Of a stretch of 64,000 nucleotides of DNA, positions 42,501 through 48,699 are shown one piece after another. The position numbers and the translations under genes were made by a program. This stretch comes from Datnioides undecimradiatus. Lineage: Eukaryota > Chordata > Actinopteri > Lobotiformes > Datnioididae. The stretch spans positions 14,082,957 to 14,146,956 of the forward strand of contig WARS01000015.1 in NCBI GenBank assembly GCA_008933995.1, written 5' to 3'. Numbering within the stretch: the stretch's first letter is position 1; the number at the start of each line of letters is the position of its first letter. The notes under the pieces were generated by a model. The model did no database searches. It was given only the letters and a program-made list of their open reading frames with translations, and was not told the origin of the DNA.

Positions 42501-45500
42501 GAAGACGCAGGAGCAGTCTGACAAATTTCTTTGTACAATTTGAATTTTTTTTTCTACCACTAAAACTGGGAAGCCAATGCATTATCACGTGTGATCAGTG
42601 TCCAGTCTTTCAGTACACCTTATGGCTACCACCTGAAACTCCTGCAGTCAATACAACAGTCTTTTAATAAATCCTACTGCCCCAGTCAAGGTTTATGAAG
42701 TTCATTTTTGGAGGATGTGGTGCTGTTTCATTATATTTTGTGTTGTATTGCCCTTTTCCATCCTCATTGAAACTCTACCTTCAAAAGAATGGGTTAAGTG
42801 TTACGTCAGAAATTCCTCTGAGCCTGATGCAACATAGTCTGCAGTTTGAATAAAGCTGTGTGCAAAGTGTAGCACCTTTTATCTGACCAATCAGCACTGT
42901 TCAGGAACACAAATTCTGTCACATTAGTACCTGGACCATCACAAAGTAGTAATCCCAAAGAAGACTGCAATCAATTGGTTTATCAATGCTTCTGCTGTCC
43001 AGTTCAATGTCCAATTTCTCTGTCTCATCTTCTCAGAAAACAATTGAAAAGTGTCTGAATTTTCGTGAGTGTTTAGAATGGATGAACCTCCCTCGATTGG
43101 TCCAAACCATCCAAAAAAATGTTTTCAACTGAGAAACGAAACTGTGCCATGGTTTGGCAGTGTGACAATCAATGTGGTCTGCGCTGACTATTCTTTTAAT
43201 CTTAAGTTCCAAAAGTGGTTTTTTTTTGTACTGTCGTGTTTTTTAAAGTAAATTATAACACTACTCACTATTTTTTCCATCCAAGTTTAACTCTGCCAGA
43301 CGTCTAATTGAAACCAACAACCTTGAGCACATTTTAGCACCACAAATTCATTGTTCCAAAGCAGAGGAAGACTATAGAAAGAAACCTTTTAGAGTAAACA
43401 TCAAAAGTCCTTCTGAAACAAAAGGCTCAATGCAATCAGTGTCAAACGTAGCCTTTTGGAGCACATCGGGTAATGCTGAGCCAAGCACTGCACATGACCC
43501 AACCAGGAAGCGTCTGAACCCCTCAACACAACAAACAATGATCTCTCTTGAAGCACAACAGCGTTCATTATTCACTCGTACCACAATGCCTTGTTTTTTA
43601 AGGGTTCATCTAAATTCACTGACACCGACGGTTCAGCATACCAGGCTAATGCTGAGCATCAAAGACGAGGAAGATCTAAAGTGTTTGAGCTGTGAAGGGA
43701 TACTGTCAGTCTGAGGTATTATTTTATTTCATCAAGCTGCTTTCTGCTGCTGTGTCAGAAAGCAGTATGGTCAGTTTTCAGTGTGGTTTTCAGATGCAGT
43801 GTCAATACAGTGAGGTAAACCAATACATTGAGAAGTTACATACTGAAAATCAGACATCAGCCTGTAGTTAGCTTGTATTATTGTTGCTGACATGACTGAA
43901 CTTTCTCCTAAAAGTCCTAAAAAGAGATAATTTCAACATATAACATAGTCTATCAGTCTGTTTGAGTAACTTTCCCCCTCGTATGACACAGGAACTTTGT
44001 CACGTGAAGATGAACTCTCTAGAAGAAAACAGACAGTTGGAGACAAAACCCGCATCGCCCACAGTAGAGCTGCTGCCCACTAGGCTTTAGATTCAACAAA
44101 CATGGTACGTGTCCCATGTTTATGGGATAACATAAAAACACAACATCAATCGTACATGGCTAAAAGCCTGCCAGCATCGTTGGGCAAAAAGAAAAAGAAC
44201 AGAATTCATTTGCTCTAGGAAACAAGATTCCAAGGTGCCGCAAGTTCAGTCAGAAGATCACTGAAACTGCTGACCTTGCACCAAAGAAACATTACAGTTG
44301 TCAAATATTAAAAATGCCACAGTCACGGTGGAGAAAAAATTATTTTGAAAATGATCAAAAAAATTACAAAGACATTTTTAACCCACACAGGGAGTGCTCA
44401 GCTTAATCTTTAAACCAAATCAATCAAACCATCAAAGAGCTGAAATAACATTTCCGACAATCTGAATCAATCACTGAATGACGTAACAAAATTGAGTCTA
44501 TGGCCCACTGATGAAAGCACATGATCGCTCTCACATATGCTGTATTACAAAGTATTACAGAGCACGTTTCCTACTGTTACAGCATCACATTAGAAACATT
44601 TATATGATGAAACACAAGTTGACTATTATTATGAAGCAGTGTCCACATTTGTCAGTTAGGTGAGCACTGACTGCTATCGATTATCACAAAATGCCTCTAA
44701 AAAACAAGATTGTGGTCATTTTCTGAATTTTTTTGACCATGCATTTAAAACATTGTAGGGATGAAAGGGAACAGAGGGGGCAGACGCAGTGAGCTGTTAG
44801 ATGAAGAGCTGTAGGCGACAGGCTGCACACCTCCAACGTCTCAGTGAGGAAACCAACTCTGTTCACGCTGTGCCTTGCTGTTTGAGGACTCACGCCGTGT
44901 GCAGCATAAAAACACAGAATAATGGAAAAGTTACATTATTCTCTTGACCTTAACCTCTAAATTGATCTTTTTTGGCTACCCAATACACAAATTATTGAAA
45001 TTACATGTATTTTCTATGATAAATATTAGTAAATATTTAAAGCTTACAGTTTCTTAATATGTGCCTCAAATTTGGTTAATTTATGCATTAAAGTGTCAAT
45101 ATTCTGACTTAACTTATGGTTAAAACAATCAATCCAAGCAATCCAAATCTTTATTGTGTTTATGATGATGTGATTTACCCCTTGTCCTCAGTTCACTGTA
45201 TTGTAGGGTTACAGCTATGAGCCAAAGCAAACATACTGGAAGGTCTCTTTAAGCAATACAAACTTGGTCCTTGTGGACTAAGAACAGCTTCACAAAGATG
45301 CCCAGTGTCTTTTGTTTTACCTTTTACCTTCACACTGGTTTATTAAGTAACATCAGGGTCGACCAAAGAAGCAGTGACATACAGCAAGTTTTGCATTACA
45401 GCCAGATCCAGAAGCAGATGGCTGAACAACAACCATAAAAGAGAACAGAGATGTAGACAGACAGAAAGAAAAATAAAGACCACAGTGCTATTAGGGCTGA

Positions 45501-47969
45501 CAGATAGGCAATAAAGCAGCAGCGTGAAGACGTTTGCACAGGCTGAACGACAGCGAGAAAGGAGGCGAGAGAATGAGAGGAGAGTGATGGAGGAGAAGGG
45601 GGAAAAAATGGTTAAGTCAAGGAGCTGGAAAGGAAGATTTGCACGCTGCCAGAGCAGCTTTGTGTAACGACTTCCTGTTCTTTTTTTGTGTGTGGAAGAA
45701 GAACTTCTTTCGGAGCTGCCCGTAAGCACACACTGAATGAAATAAAATCCTTGTGTGTGCTGGGAGGTTTGTTTAGCTCACTAGATTTCTGAGGAGAGGC
45801 AACGCCGCCGCCAGTTTCCCCAGTAACCCTCTGTTGGGACCTACCCAGACTGGGGGGGGGGGCAACACGCCACACAGCGTTGACAACATGTTAATAGTTT
45901 TAATAATATTCTCTTGGATTAGGGGGGAAAAGGAATCACCTCTACCTCAGATTCAGTTGTATCAAGCAGTATCTTGAAATAGCCACGCCAGATGTGAACG
46001 TCTGGATGCATAAGAGCTTGGGCTGAATTACCAAATCATCTATCTTGAGCATTAATACCATCTGTGACACAGAGTTCAGATACCCAATGTTTTGCTTGAG
46101 TGACACCGCAGACTAATCAGGGTCAGATAAAGACAATTTAGCAATCGGACCAAAGCTCCTCTCAGACGTTTATCTCGTACAATGTGACAAACGTCAAGCC
46201 ACATCATCTCTTTCTGTTCTGTTTATCAGTCTTTATCAGTCTTTTGAGTCACGCTGTCGGTTCTGAGCGAGCAGCGGGGAGGAGACTGAGCTCAGTGGAG
46301 GCTCCAAAAAGAGATTTAGCCAGCGGATGAGAACACGCGCAGACACAGCTGAGACGCCGGTTACGCACAGGAAGTTGAAGAGATTGAAGCAGGGTTCAAG
46401 CTGAGGTGACACCTGACAAAATGTTGACCTCATGAAGGACACCGCTGAGCAAATTCCAATGCGGGCTATTATTTTAATCATGTGTGCAACACAGTTACTT
46501 CACAGAGTACACCATACCATCAATATTTACAGCCATTTTTTAACTTTAATTTCTCGACACTAAGAAAACGAATGAGCTGACTTCTTTATCTTGCTTTAAC
46601 AGTTATAACAGAGTAATAACTGTAGTCCGCTCTTTATTGAATTTTGTCTAAATTGCATGAATGCTGCATGGTTGTTTATTAGTTCCAGTCTTATGTAACT
46701 TAATATGCATTGCAGACTCAGTGTTTAGTGTGATGGATTCATACGAAGTCAGATATATATTGTACAGAACTGAATGGGACCAATGATTAACTGTAATAAT
46801 CCACGAAGTACAACCCTACATTGTACATTCAAAGTCAGTTTCCTTATGTTAATCATCAGAGAGACAGAATCTGGGGTTTCTTTTCTTTAAAAACCTGAAA
46901 TCACCAACAATGAATGGCTGACGCTGGAACCATTTGGAGCTCGTCCGCCAAGAAAAAACAAAATAAAGCATGAGGTTCTTGGATGGTGAGACTGGCTCCA
47001 TGCCCAGCCCTTTAATCTGCTGGACTAGAACCAAGAAACCTGTGATGTTGGGTGCTAATGTCATCACCATGTAAACCTGACCTTGCCCAGAGGGAACGAG
47101 AAGCAGGTCGTGAGCAGTGAGGACAGTCTGAAGTTTGAACAAATGAAATAAACCACGGAATAAATTTAGCAATTAGCCGTCTACAAGACAACTGGGTCCG
47201 AAATGAGAGAAAAGCACTTAGCCAGCCTGCAAGGAAAGCCTACAGTGGGATAGAAAATGTATTAATAAAGCGACTACAAAATAAAAAACCAACCTACCAC
47301 ATGCTGACAGCTGCTATAATAGTAGGGGAGAAACCTTTATTGAAATTATTCTGTAATTTGCCTCATACACTCGTTAAAGACATTTTAGCACGCTGGAAGG
47401 TTTCCTTTCCTTTCGCTTTGTTGTTCTGTAGGACTTTGCAGGGATTAGTGAGGTAAACACAGGATCACACGCTCCGTGTTCTACATCTTTCTCGTGCCAG
47501 CTCGCTAAACAGGTGAGCGTCACAGTGTACGTACAGGAAGTGCGCGAAATTTGGCAGTCCCCAAAAGGTTTAATGACGTCCTCTCAGTGAGTGCCCTTGC
47601 TTCGAAAAACTACTCAAAGCAAAGATGTGTTCAGGAAAAAGGTCAGATGTTTTTCAACATTGTTTTGTTTGGTTTTAGGAAGCATCATTTTGTGAAAAAT
47701 GCCTCTCAATATAGAGATTCAGCAACATCTGAGGAGCTGAACAAGTATTTCAGTTAGTTAAGCCTTAGAGAAATGTCTGAACATCATGTTGTCCGACACG
47801 TGTGTCATTTGCTGTGCTGTCTACATCACATGGGAGGTAAAATCAAACATTTCTGGAGCACACACAGTGAAATTGAAAGGAAAAAGGCAAACTTACCCTC
47901 TACCTCCTCCTCGTCACACATGTGCTTGAGTAAAGACGCCCCCCGGTCCAGCACCGCCTCATCCTCCAT
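2823..47969 (-). CDS. slc4a4: slc4a4 whole gene: electrogenic sodium bicarbonate cotransporter NBCe1
   Basis: Minus-strand gene spanning at least 45 kb with 25 coding exons, all bounded by AG/GT sites with matching phases. The product is a plasma-membrane transporter that moves Na+ with two or three base equivalents. In vertebrates it serves kidney, pancreas, gut, brain and, in fish, ion-transporting epithelia. Architecture: B- or A-type N terminus, Band 3-type cytoplasmic domain (exons 4-11), 14-helix membrane domain (exons 12-23), Lys-rich cytoplasmic tail with alternative ends. Summed lengths are 1,074 aa (B), 1,064 aa (A) and 1,091 aa (C); the mammalian forms are about 1,079, 1,035 and 1,094 from memory. 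SLC4A4-specific signatures are the [12 protein letters not shown] start, the HTSC end and the VPQIRI...ETSL C-type tail. Teleosts carry two ohnologues (a and b); I cannot tell which this is. Individual exons are listed separately. Confidence 0.97.
2985..3380. repeat. diverged palindrome-ended teleost interspersed repeat
   Basis: One half contains GCTTAGCATAAAGACTGGAA (about 3071-3090). The other contains the near-complement CTTCCAGTCTTTGTGATAAG with AGCTAAGCTAACTGGCTG (about 3271-3310). These paired halves are the mark of a high-copy fish element whose consensus starts with 'GAAATACGCTT' and has 'CAGCTAG(C)CTG' in the middle. It looks like a non-autonomous DNA transposon; this copy is old. 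Confidence 0.65.
4150..4610 (+). repeat. diverged teleost 'TACTTAAGTA' interspersed repeat
   Basis: Contains CAAGTATTTACTTAAGTATT, 'ACATTTTAGAGGGTATATTG', 'AGTTTATAAAATGATATATTA', 'CTCAACCAGCTACAACATTAA' and ends 'TTTTACTTAAGTAAATAATCAG'-like, in the order of a repeat very common in percomorph fish. The TACTTAAGTA-type ends are inverted, which suggests a non-autonomous DNA element. Identification is from memory. Confidence 0.65.
5830..5909 (-). CDS. slc4a4: slc4a4 coding exon 25 (read in two frames)
   Basis: 80 nt. After exon 24 it gives [14 protein letters not shown] and stop TGA (5868-5866), the A/B tail. Spliced directly from exon 23 it reads [16 protein letters not shown], then [10 protein letters not shown], and continues into exon 26. 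The human C-type tail reads similarly (EKDHQHSLNATHHAD), so both frames have recognisable counterparts. The acceptor is GTTTCTTCCCCAG; the donor is TCCAG|GTGAAT. The A/B stop lies 36 nt before the last junction, inside the ~50-nt limit, so A/B mRNAs should escape decay. Confidence 0.94.
6527..6620 (-). CDS. slc4a4: slc4a4 coding exon 24 (frame-shifting C-terminal cassette)
   Basis: 94 nt. Encodes [20 protein letters not shown] then [11 protein letters not shown] plus one base. It corresponds to the 97-nt mammalian exon whose omission makes NBCe1-C; it is three bases shorter, so the 3n+1 length is kept. The acceptor is CTCCAACAG; the donor is GACA|GTGAGT. If the donor were not used, the frame would stop two codons later at TAG. 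Confidence 0.96.
6621..7898 (-). other. slc4a4 intron 23
   Basis: 1.3 kb intron with a (CA)n run at 6683-6702 and three near-perfect copies of GACCTCCT at about 7208-7233. No exon seen. Confidence 0.8.
6683..6702. repeat. (CA)n microsatellite
   Basis: About 10 units, just upstream of the exon 24 acceptor in gene orientation. Confidence 0.9.
7899..8060 (-). CDS. slc4a4: slc4a4 coding exon 23 (start of the cytoplasmic tail, Lys-rich)
   Basis: 162 nt. Encodes [40 protein letters not shown], then a Lys run and [10 protein letters not shown]. The RGS serine corresponds to the PKA site reported to change stoichiometry in mammalian NBCe1-A. Mammals read DNDD where this has DVED, the acidic motif once proposed to bind carbonic anhydrase II. 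It ends in phase 0, so the next exon can be either the 94-nt cassette or the dual-frame exon. Confidence 0.97.
8061..8908 (-). other. slc4a4 intron 22
   Basis: 0.85 kb intron. Reading frames that run from exons 22 and 23 into it are intron read-through. Nothing else seen. Confidence 0.8.
8909..9082 (-). CDS. slc4a4: slc4a4 coding exon 22 (TM13-TM14)
   Basis: 174 nt. Encodes [40 protein letters not shown] and [31 protein letters not shown] and [14 protein letters not shown] are strong SLC4 signatures. The acceptor is CATCTGTAG; the donor is ATG|GTAAGA. Confidence 0.98.
9342..9410 (-). CDS. slc4a4: slc4a4 coding exon 21 (TM12)
   Basis: 69 nt. Encodes [20 protein letters not shown] then GVQ, identical in pattern to the SLC4 consensus. 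The acceptor is TTGTCCAG; the donor is CAG|GTAAAC; phase 0 at both ends. Confidence 0.97.
9652..9724 (-). CDS. slc4a4: slc4a4 coding exon 20 (TM11)
   Basis: 73 nt. Encodes [20 protein letters not shown] then PILK, after completing Arg. REQR.TG..VF.LTG.S.F.APILK is the SLC4 consensus. The donor is AAAG|GTAATAG. Confidence 0.97.
9725..10778 (-). other. slc4a4 intron 19
   Basis: 1.05 kb AT-rich intron with a (CA)n run at 10529-10551. No exon seen. Confidence 0.8.
10529..10551. repeat. (CA)n microsatellite
   Basis: About 11 units in intron 19. Confidence 0.9.
10779..10957 (-). CDS. slc4a4: slc4a4 coding exon 19 (TM9-TM10)
   Basis: 179 nt. Encodes [40 protein letters not shown] and [29 protein letters not shown] and [10 protein letters not shown]...HIDSLK are diagnostic. 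TM10 supplies the second half-helix at the substrate site. The acceptor is TTTACTAG; the donor is GTGAG|GTAAG. Confidence 0.98.
11668..11829 (-). CDS. slc4a4: slc4a4 coding exon 18 (TM8)
   Basis: 162 nt. Encodes [40 protein letters not shown] and [32 protein letters not shown] is among the most conserved stretches of SLC4 proteins and forms TM8 with the following cytoplasmic loop. The donor is AAG|GTAAGTG. Confidence 0.98.
12182..12295 (-). CDS. slc4a4: slc4a4 coding exon 17 (TM7)
   Basis: 114 nt. Encodes [20 protein letters not shown] and [27 protein letters not shown] and VGVDTPKL are invariant NBC motifs around TM7. The acceptor is TTTCACCCAG; the donor is AAG|GTGAGT. Confidence 0.97.
12396..12581 (-). 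CDS. slc4a4: slc4a4 coding exon 16 (loop end, TM6)
   Basis: 186 nt. Encodes [40 protein letters not shown] and [20 protein letters not shown], ending TT. NAT is a further sequon, and the two Cys flanking KYNGELVGK are conserved in NBC loops. [10 protein letters not shown] begins TM6. The acceptor is CTGTGCAG; the donor is ACT|GTGAGC. Confidence 0.97.
13134..13204 (-). CDS. slc4a4: slc4a4 coding exon 15 (third extracellular loop)
   Basis: 71 nt. Encodes [20 protein letters not shown] plus TDL. This is the fast-evolving extracellular loop between TM5 and TM6, and it has two sequons (NST and NNT) as expected for this glycosylated loop. It is clearly shorter and unlike the mammalian loop sequence, so I identify it by splice sites, frame continuity and sequons. 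The acceptor is TTTTTACAG; the donor is CTG|GTAAGT. Confidence 0.9.
13708..13807 (+). mobile_element. tRNA-derived SINE-like element with poly-A tail
   Basis: CTGTGGCTTAGTGGTTAACA resembles a pol III A-box tRNA head of the kind found in fish SINEs. The body ends 'CTCTGTCCTACTTGCTGTCAA' and a 15-base A tail (13793-13807). Length is about 100 bp. No clear target-site duplication is visible. Family assignment is from memory. Confidence 0.55.
14574..14614. repeat. (AC)n microsatellite
   Basis: About 20 uninterrupted AC units, the second-longest simple repeat here after 2392-2430, within ~45 bp of the exon 14 donor on the intron side. Confidence 0.95.
14657..14931 (-). CDS. slc4a4: slc4a4 coding exon 14 (TM4-TM5)
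   Basis: 275 nt, the longest internal exon. Encodes [20 protein letters not shown], the [19 protein letters not shown] motif, TM5 ([18 protein letters not shown]) and the start of the third extracellular loop. The Asp of FIYDAFKK, important for ion selectivity in mammals, is present, as is the KMIK motif corresponding to the stilbene-reactive site. The loop carries Cys residues (YDCLC). A long (AC)n lies ~43 bases past the donor on the intron side. Confidence 0.97.
15498..15631 (-). CDS. slc4a4: slc4a4 coding exon 13 (TM2-TM3)
   Basis: 134 nt. Encodes [40 protein letters not shown] and FNFS. The [12 protein letters not shown] motif forms the TM3 half-helix that lines the substrate site across the SLC4 family. 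The acceptor is GTGTGCAG; the donor is AGCAG|GTACGA, phase 2, completing Arg. Confidence 0.97.
15724..15898 (-). CDS. slc4a4: slc4a4 coding exon 12 (TM1)
   Basis: 175 nt. Encodes [20 protein letters not shown], then TM1 ([20 protein letters not shown]), then [20 protein letters not shown] is the conserved amphipathic lead-in and GGLLGDAT the conserved exit. The donor CAG|GTCGGA is phase 0. Mammalian NBCe1 has ATVTNAITF where this has GTVTNAITF. Confidence 0.97.
16085..16195 (-). CDS. slc4a4: slc4a4 coding exon 11 (His/Gly-rich linker before the membrane domain)
   Basis: 111 nt. Encodes [20 protein letters not shown] and [16 protein letters not shown]. The [10 protein letters not shown] run is characteristic of NBCe1 and its closest relatives. 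The linker joins the cytoplasmic domain to helix 1. The acceptor is GTATTTTAG; the donor is GGAAG|GTATG. Confidence 0.95.
16842..16870. repeat. (GT)n microsatellite
   Basis: About 14 units in intron 10 (16196-17155), which otherwise shows nothing. Confidence 0.9.
17156..17310 (-). CDS. slc4a4: slc4a4 coding exon 10 (end of the cytoplasmic core)
   Basis: 155 nt. Encodes [40 protein letters not shown] and [27 protein letters not shown] is near-invariant in NBC proteins. The acceptor is CTGTTCAG. The donor AAAAG|GTCTAA is poor. Phase 2 completes Arg with exon 11. Confidence 0.96.
18004..18091 (-). CDS. slc4a4: slc4a4 coding exon 9 (FILLGPKGK segment)
   Basis: 88 nt. Encodes [20 protein letters not shown] followed by AIATLMSDE, a conserved strand-helix unit of the cytoplasmic domain. 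The acceptor is TTCGCAG. The donor GATGAG|GTTGGA is non-consensus from +3, but the protein frame continues exactly into exon 10. Confidence 0.96.
18930..19087 (-). CDS. slc4a4: slc4a4 coding exon 8 (cytoplasmic domain)
   Basis: 158 nt. Encodes [40 protein letters not shown] and [21 protein letters not shown] and RLQQAVMLG are hallmarks of the SLC4 cytoplasmic domain. The acceptor is TTTTTAG. The donor ACAAG|GTGGCT is weak after +2. Two bases carry over to give Arg. Confidence 0.96.
19088..23501 (-). other. slc4a4 intron 7
   Basis: 4.4 kb intron with no exon. It carries the interspersed repeat with internal ~40-bp degenerate units at 22590-22950 and an 11-base T run near 20550. The rest is unremarkable AT-rich sequence. 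Confidence 0.75.
22590..22950 (+). repeat. interspersed repeat with internal degenerate ~40-bp units
   Basis: Starts around AACCAGTACTTGTACCCCAG and continues into units built on 'AAAGTAATGGATAAA' and 'GGTTGAG(G/A)TAGTTA'. Four or more degenerate units recur between about 22740 and 22935. I recognise this as a dispersed teleost repeat from memory; class unknown. Confidence 0.55.
23502..23578 (-). CDS. slc4a4: slc4a4 coding exon 7 ([13 protein letters not shown] linker)
   Basis: 77 nt. Encodes [20 protein letters not shown] followed by PEKDQ, the Ser/Thr-rich linker typical of NBC-type SLC4 proteins. The acceptor is TTTTAACAG; the donor is CAG|GTGAGT, phase 0. With the exon 6 main donor the junction residue is Asp, where mammals have Gly. 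Confidence 0.96.
23579..26780 (-). other. slc4a4 intron 6
   Basis: 3.2 kb of intron. I see no exon, microsatellite of note or confident transposon copy. The overlapping open frames at 24740-25069 (minus) and 24759-25031 (plus) have no recognisable features. Confidence 0.75.
26781..26960 (-). CDS. slc4a4: slc4a4 coding exon 6, with alternative donor
   Basis: 180 nt. Encodes [40 protein letters not shown] and [19 protein letters not shown], matching the NBCe1 cytoplasmic domain. The main donor is AACG|GTAATA. A second GT (GCAA|GTAGGC) sits exactly 27 nt upstream, so use of it would end the exon at 26808 and drop the nine-residue segment around RLFSNQEN. Mammalian NBCe1-D/E lack the same nine residues. 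Confidence 0.95.
26961..28755 (-). other. slc4a4 intron 5
   Basis: 1.8 kb intron containing the LINE 3' end fragment at 27247-27300 and short AT dinucleotide runs near 27334 and 28180. No exon seen. The open frames around 27.5-28.1 kb on both strands have no family resemblance. Confidence 0.75.
27247..27300 (-). mobile_element. LINE 3' end with GATA/TATC tail
   Basis: Five to six GATA units followed by ACTTGATTAATCCCGAGGGA. The pattern of a TATC-type repeat next to a 'TTATTGATCCCGAGGGAAATT'-like sequence is the usual 3' terminus of a common fish non-LTR retrotransposon group. Only the terminal ~50 bp are present, as in most 5'-truncated copies. Family identity is from memory. Confidence 0.6.
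28756..28916 (-). CDS. slc4a4: slc4a4 coding exon 5 (cytoplasmic domain)
   Basis: 161 nt. Encodes [40 protein letters not shown] and [31 protein letters not shown] is a core SLC4 cytoplasmic-domain signature. The acceptor is CTTCCAG; the donor is GTTG|GTAAGT, phase 1, giving Glu with exon 6. Confidence 0.96.
28917..31037 (-). other. slc4a4 intron 4
   Basis: 2.1 kb of AT-rich intron. I see no exon or recognisable repeat in it. The open frames at 29408-29611 (minus) and 29897-30118 (plus) lack any exon or domain signal. Confidence 0.75.
31038..31173 (-). CDS. slc4a4: slc4a4 coding exon 4 (first exon shared by all isoforms)
   Basis: 136 nt for B/C splicing. Encodes [31 protein letters not shown] and [11 protein letters not shown], the start of the conserved cytoplasmic Band 3-type domain. 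The acceptor CCCTCTATCCACAG lies inside the A-type coding sequence. The donor is GCCAG|GTAAGG. It leaves two bases (AG) that complete Arg with exon 5. Confidence 0.96.
31174..31390 (-). CDS. slc4a4: slc4a4 A-type alternative first coding segment (contiguous with exon 4)
   Basis: The first true ATG (31390-31388) opens [16 protein letters not shown] and continues with an acidic stretch, seven prolines ([12 protein letters not shown]) and [12 protein letters not shown] before the shared SPAAERIRF. The tail resembles the mammalian A-type end (QPMFNHSIFTSA), so this is the NBCe1-A start. It has 72 unique codons against about 41 in mammals; the extra length is low-complexity Asn/Glu/Lys/Pro. It runs into exon 4 without an intron, so A transcripts read straight through the splice acceptor used by B transcripts. 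In mammals this terminus is stimulatory and the form is kidney-enriched. Confidence 0.85.
31430..31720 (-). promoter_or_regulatory. slc4a4: putative internal promoter / 5'UTR of the A-type (renal-type) transcript
   Basis: The block just upstream of the A-type ATG is clearly more GC-rich than the surrounding intron and is C/T-rich on the plus strand. It contains a CCAAT box in gene orientation (31682-31678), about 290 nt upstream of the ATG. No clear TATA box is visible. In mammals NBCe1-A starts from a promoter in intron 3, and the position here matches. The inference rests on position and composition only. Confidence 0.4.
33474..33502. repeat. (CA)n microsatellite
   Basis: About 14 units with one interruption at the start, in intron 3. 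Confidence 0.9.
35171..35211. repeat. 41-nt inverted repeat (18-pair hairpin, 5-nt loop)
   Basis: Left arm AAGTCCTCTGCTGTGATG and right arm CATCGCAGCAGAGGACTT pair along 18 positions around the loop CAGTC. The single imperfection is T opposite G: a wobble in plus-strand RNA, an A-C mismatch in the gene-strand RNA. It stands alone, without larger flanking symmetry. Function unknown. Confidence 0.8.
41555..41728 (-). CDS. slc4a4: slc4a4 coding exon 3 (basic, IRBIT-binding-type region)
   Basis: 174 nt. Encodes [20 protein letters not shown], then a Lys/Arg-rich stretch, then [20 protein letters not shown]. It is shared by B- and C-type transcripts and absent from A. In mammals this basic region belongs to the autoinhibitory N terminus that IRBIT relieves. 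The acceptor is T26-GCAG; the donor is CTCTCA|GTAAG. It ends with one base (A) that joins TT of exon 4 to give Ile, as in the mammalian [13 protein letters not shown] junction. Confidence 0.95.
41729..47896 (-). other. slc4a4 intron 2 (B/C transcripts)
   Basis: A 6.2 kb intron. Open frames here (for example at 45343-45729 and 46849-47172 on the minus strand) show no domain or exon structure I recognise. It holds a poly-G run near 45850 and, at its 3' end, the long T tract of the exon 3 acceptor. Confidence 0.75.
41733..41758 (-). repeat. 26-base homopolymer forming the exon 3 polypyrimidine tract
   Basis: Twenty-six A on the plus strand read as T26 on the gene strand, followed directly by GCAG and exon 3. 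The mononucleotide run therefore is the acceptor's pyrimidine tract. Runs of this length vary in length between individuals. Confidence 0.9.
47897..47969 (-). CDS. slc4a4: slc4a4 coding exon 2 (B/C-type start)
   Basis: Encodes [12 protein letters not shown], then [12 protein letters not shown] plus one base of the next codon. This is the diagnostic start of NBCe1-B and -C, the widely expressed forms; the acidic stretch belongs to the N-terminal autoinhibitory region known from mammals. The ATG at 47969-47967 has a strong context (A at -3, G at +4) and follows an acceptor-like CTACTACAG by one base. The donor is GAGG|GTAAGT. Phase 1 fits the next exon, giving Gly. Confidence 0.93.
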
Positions 47970-48104
47970 CCTGTAGTAGTAAAATAGGAAGAAAGACTGC
48001 TCACACTTCTCTTCCAGTGACAACGTGGAGCCATACCGCTTCGGCTCGTTCACCTGCAGTAAGTTGGGACTGGGGCTCAGTCTGGTGCTGCTGGTGGCGC
48101 TCAT
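47970..48104 (-). CDS. slc4a4: possible N-terminal extension of NBCe1-B (45 codons upstream of the canonical ATG)
   Basis: An ATG at 48104-48102 opens a frame that runs without a stop into the canonical [10 protein letters not shown] start. It adds 45 residues beginning [16 protein letters not shown] and ending FFLFYYYR. An in-frame TAA sits four codons upstream (48116-48114), so this would be the first ATG. By hand count the third-position GC is about 77 percent, against about 40-45 percent at positions 1 and 2, which looks like coding selection in an AT-rich locus. Against it, the last ~25 bases are pyrimidine-rich and end in CTACTACAG, a good acceptor directly before the canonical ATG. The same DNA may therefore be intron in other transcripts. 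I know of no mammalian equivalent. Confidence 0.4.
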
Positions 48105-48664
48105 CTCCACCCATTAAAGACTCATTGACAGAGCCCCTGTGTGACCCACCTCGGTGCTCTGGGGCAGCACCTTAAAAACGATCCGCTTTTCAGTGAGTAA
48201 ACTGCCCTCGAGTATGAGAATGTGCGTCGTCCTTGAGGAGGGCAAAGTGCGCAGTCGATAGGTACGATGTAATGGATTTAATCTGGCAGAGGGGGGTGAG
48301 GGAGAGGACAGGAAGTCTCTGCTAATTGAGTATGATGATCAGAGGGGTGCTGCTCATGCGCAAAAACAAAACGTTTGACCAACTGAGATTTAAACCCATT
48401 GAAATCTGGATGTGGCTCTGGACGTGAATCAAGGTGTTGGGTTTTATTACGGGAGGAAAAAAAAAAACAACATCTGAAAAACTCAGTGTTGTGTCTAATC
48501 AGTCACACGCCCACACACACACACTACAAAGCCTCTCCATCTGGTCGGTAATGCCTTGCCAGCCCCCTTCTCCACCACCCTCCACCTAAGAAACAAGTGG
48601 GGCATCACATGTCTGTCTACTCATCCGCCCTTACAGGATTACGCCAGCTTTACTTAAGTGACAA

Positions 48665-48699
<35 letters not shown>

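Noticed and set aside
46849..47172. 107-codon minus-strand frame in intron 2, considered as a transposon or pseudogene relic
   Set aside because: No recognisable motif of any reverse transcriptase, transposase or host family.
2823..47969. Alternative identity as slc4a5, slc4a7, slc4a8 or slc4a10
   Set aside because: The [12 protein letters not shown] start, the QPM..SIF A-type terminus, the [10 protein letters not shown] linker, the FLERHTSC end and the VPQIRI...ETSL tail in one gene fit slc4a4 only; rufy3 as neighbour supports it.
48667..48699. Tandem repeats checked for CRISPR-like structure (also 14574-14614 and 33474-33502)
   Set aside because: These are plain dinucleotide microsatellites without spacers, in a eukaryotic genome.
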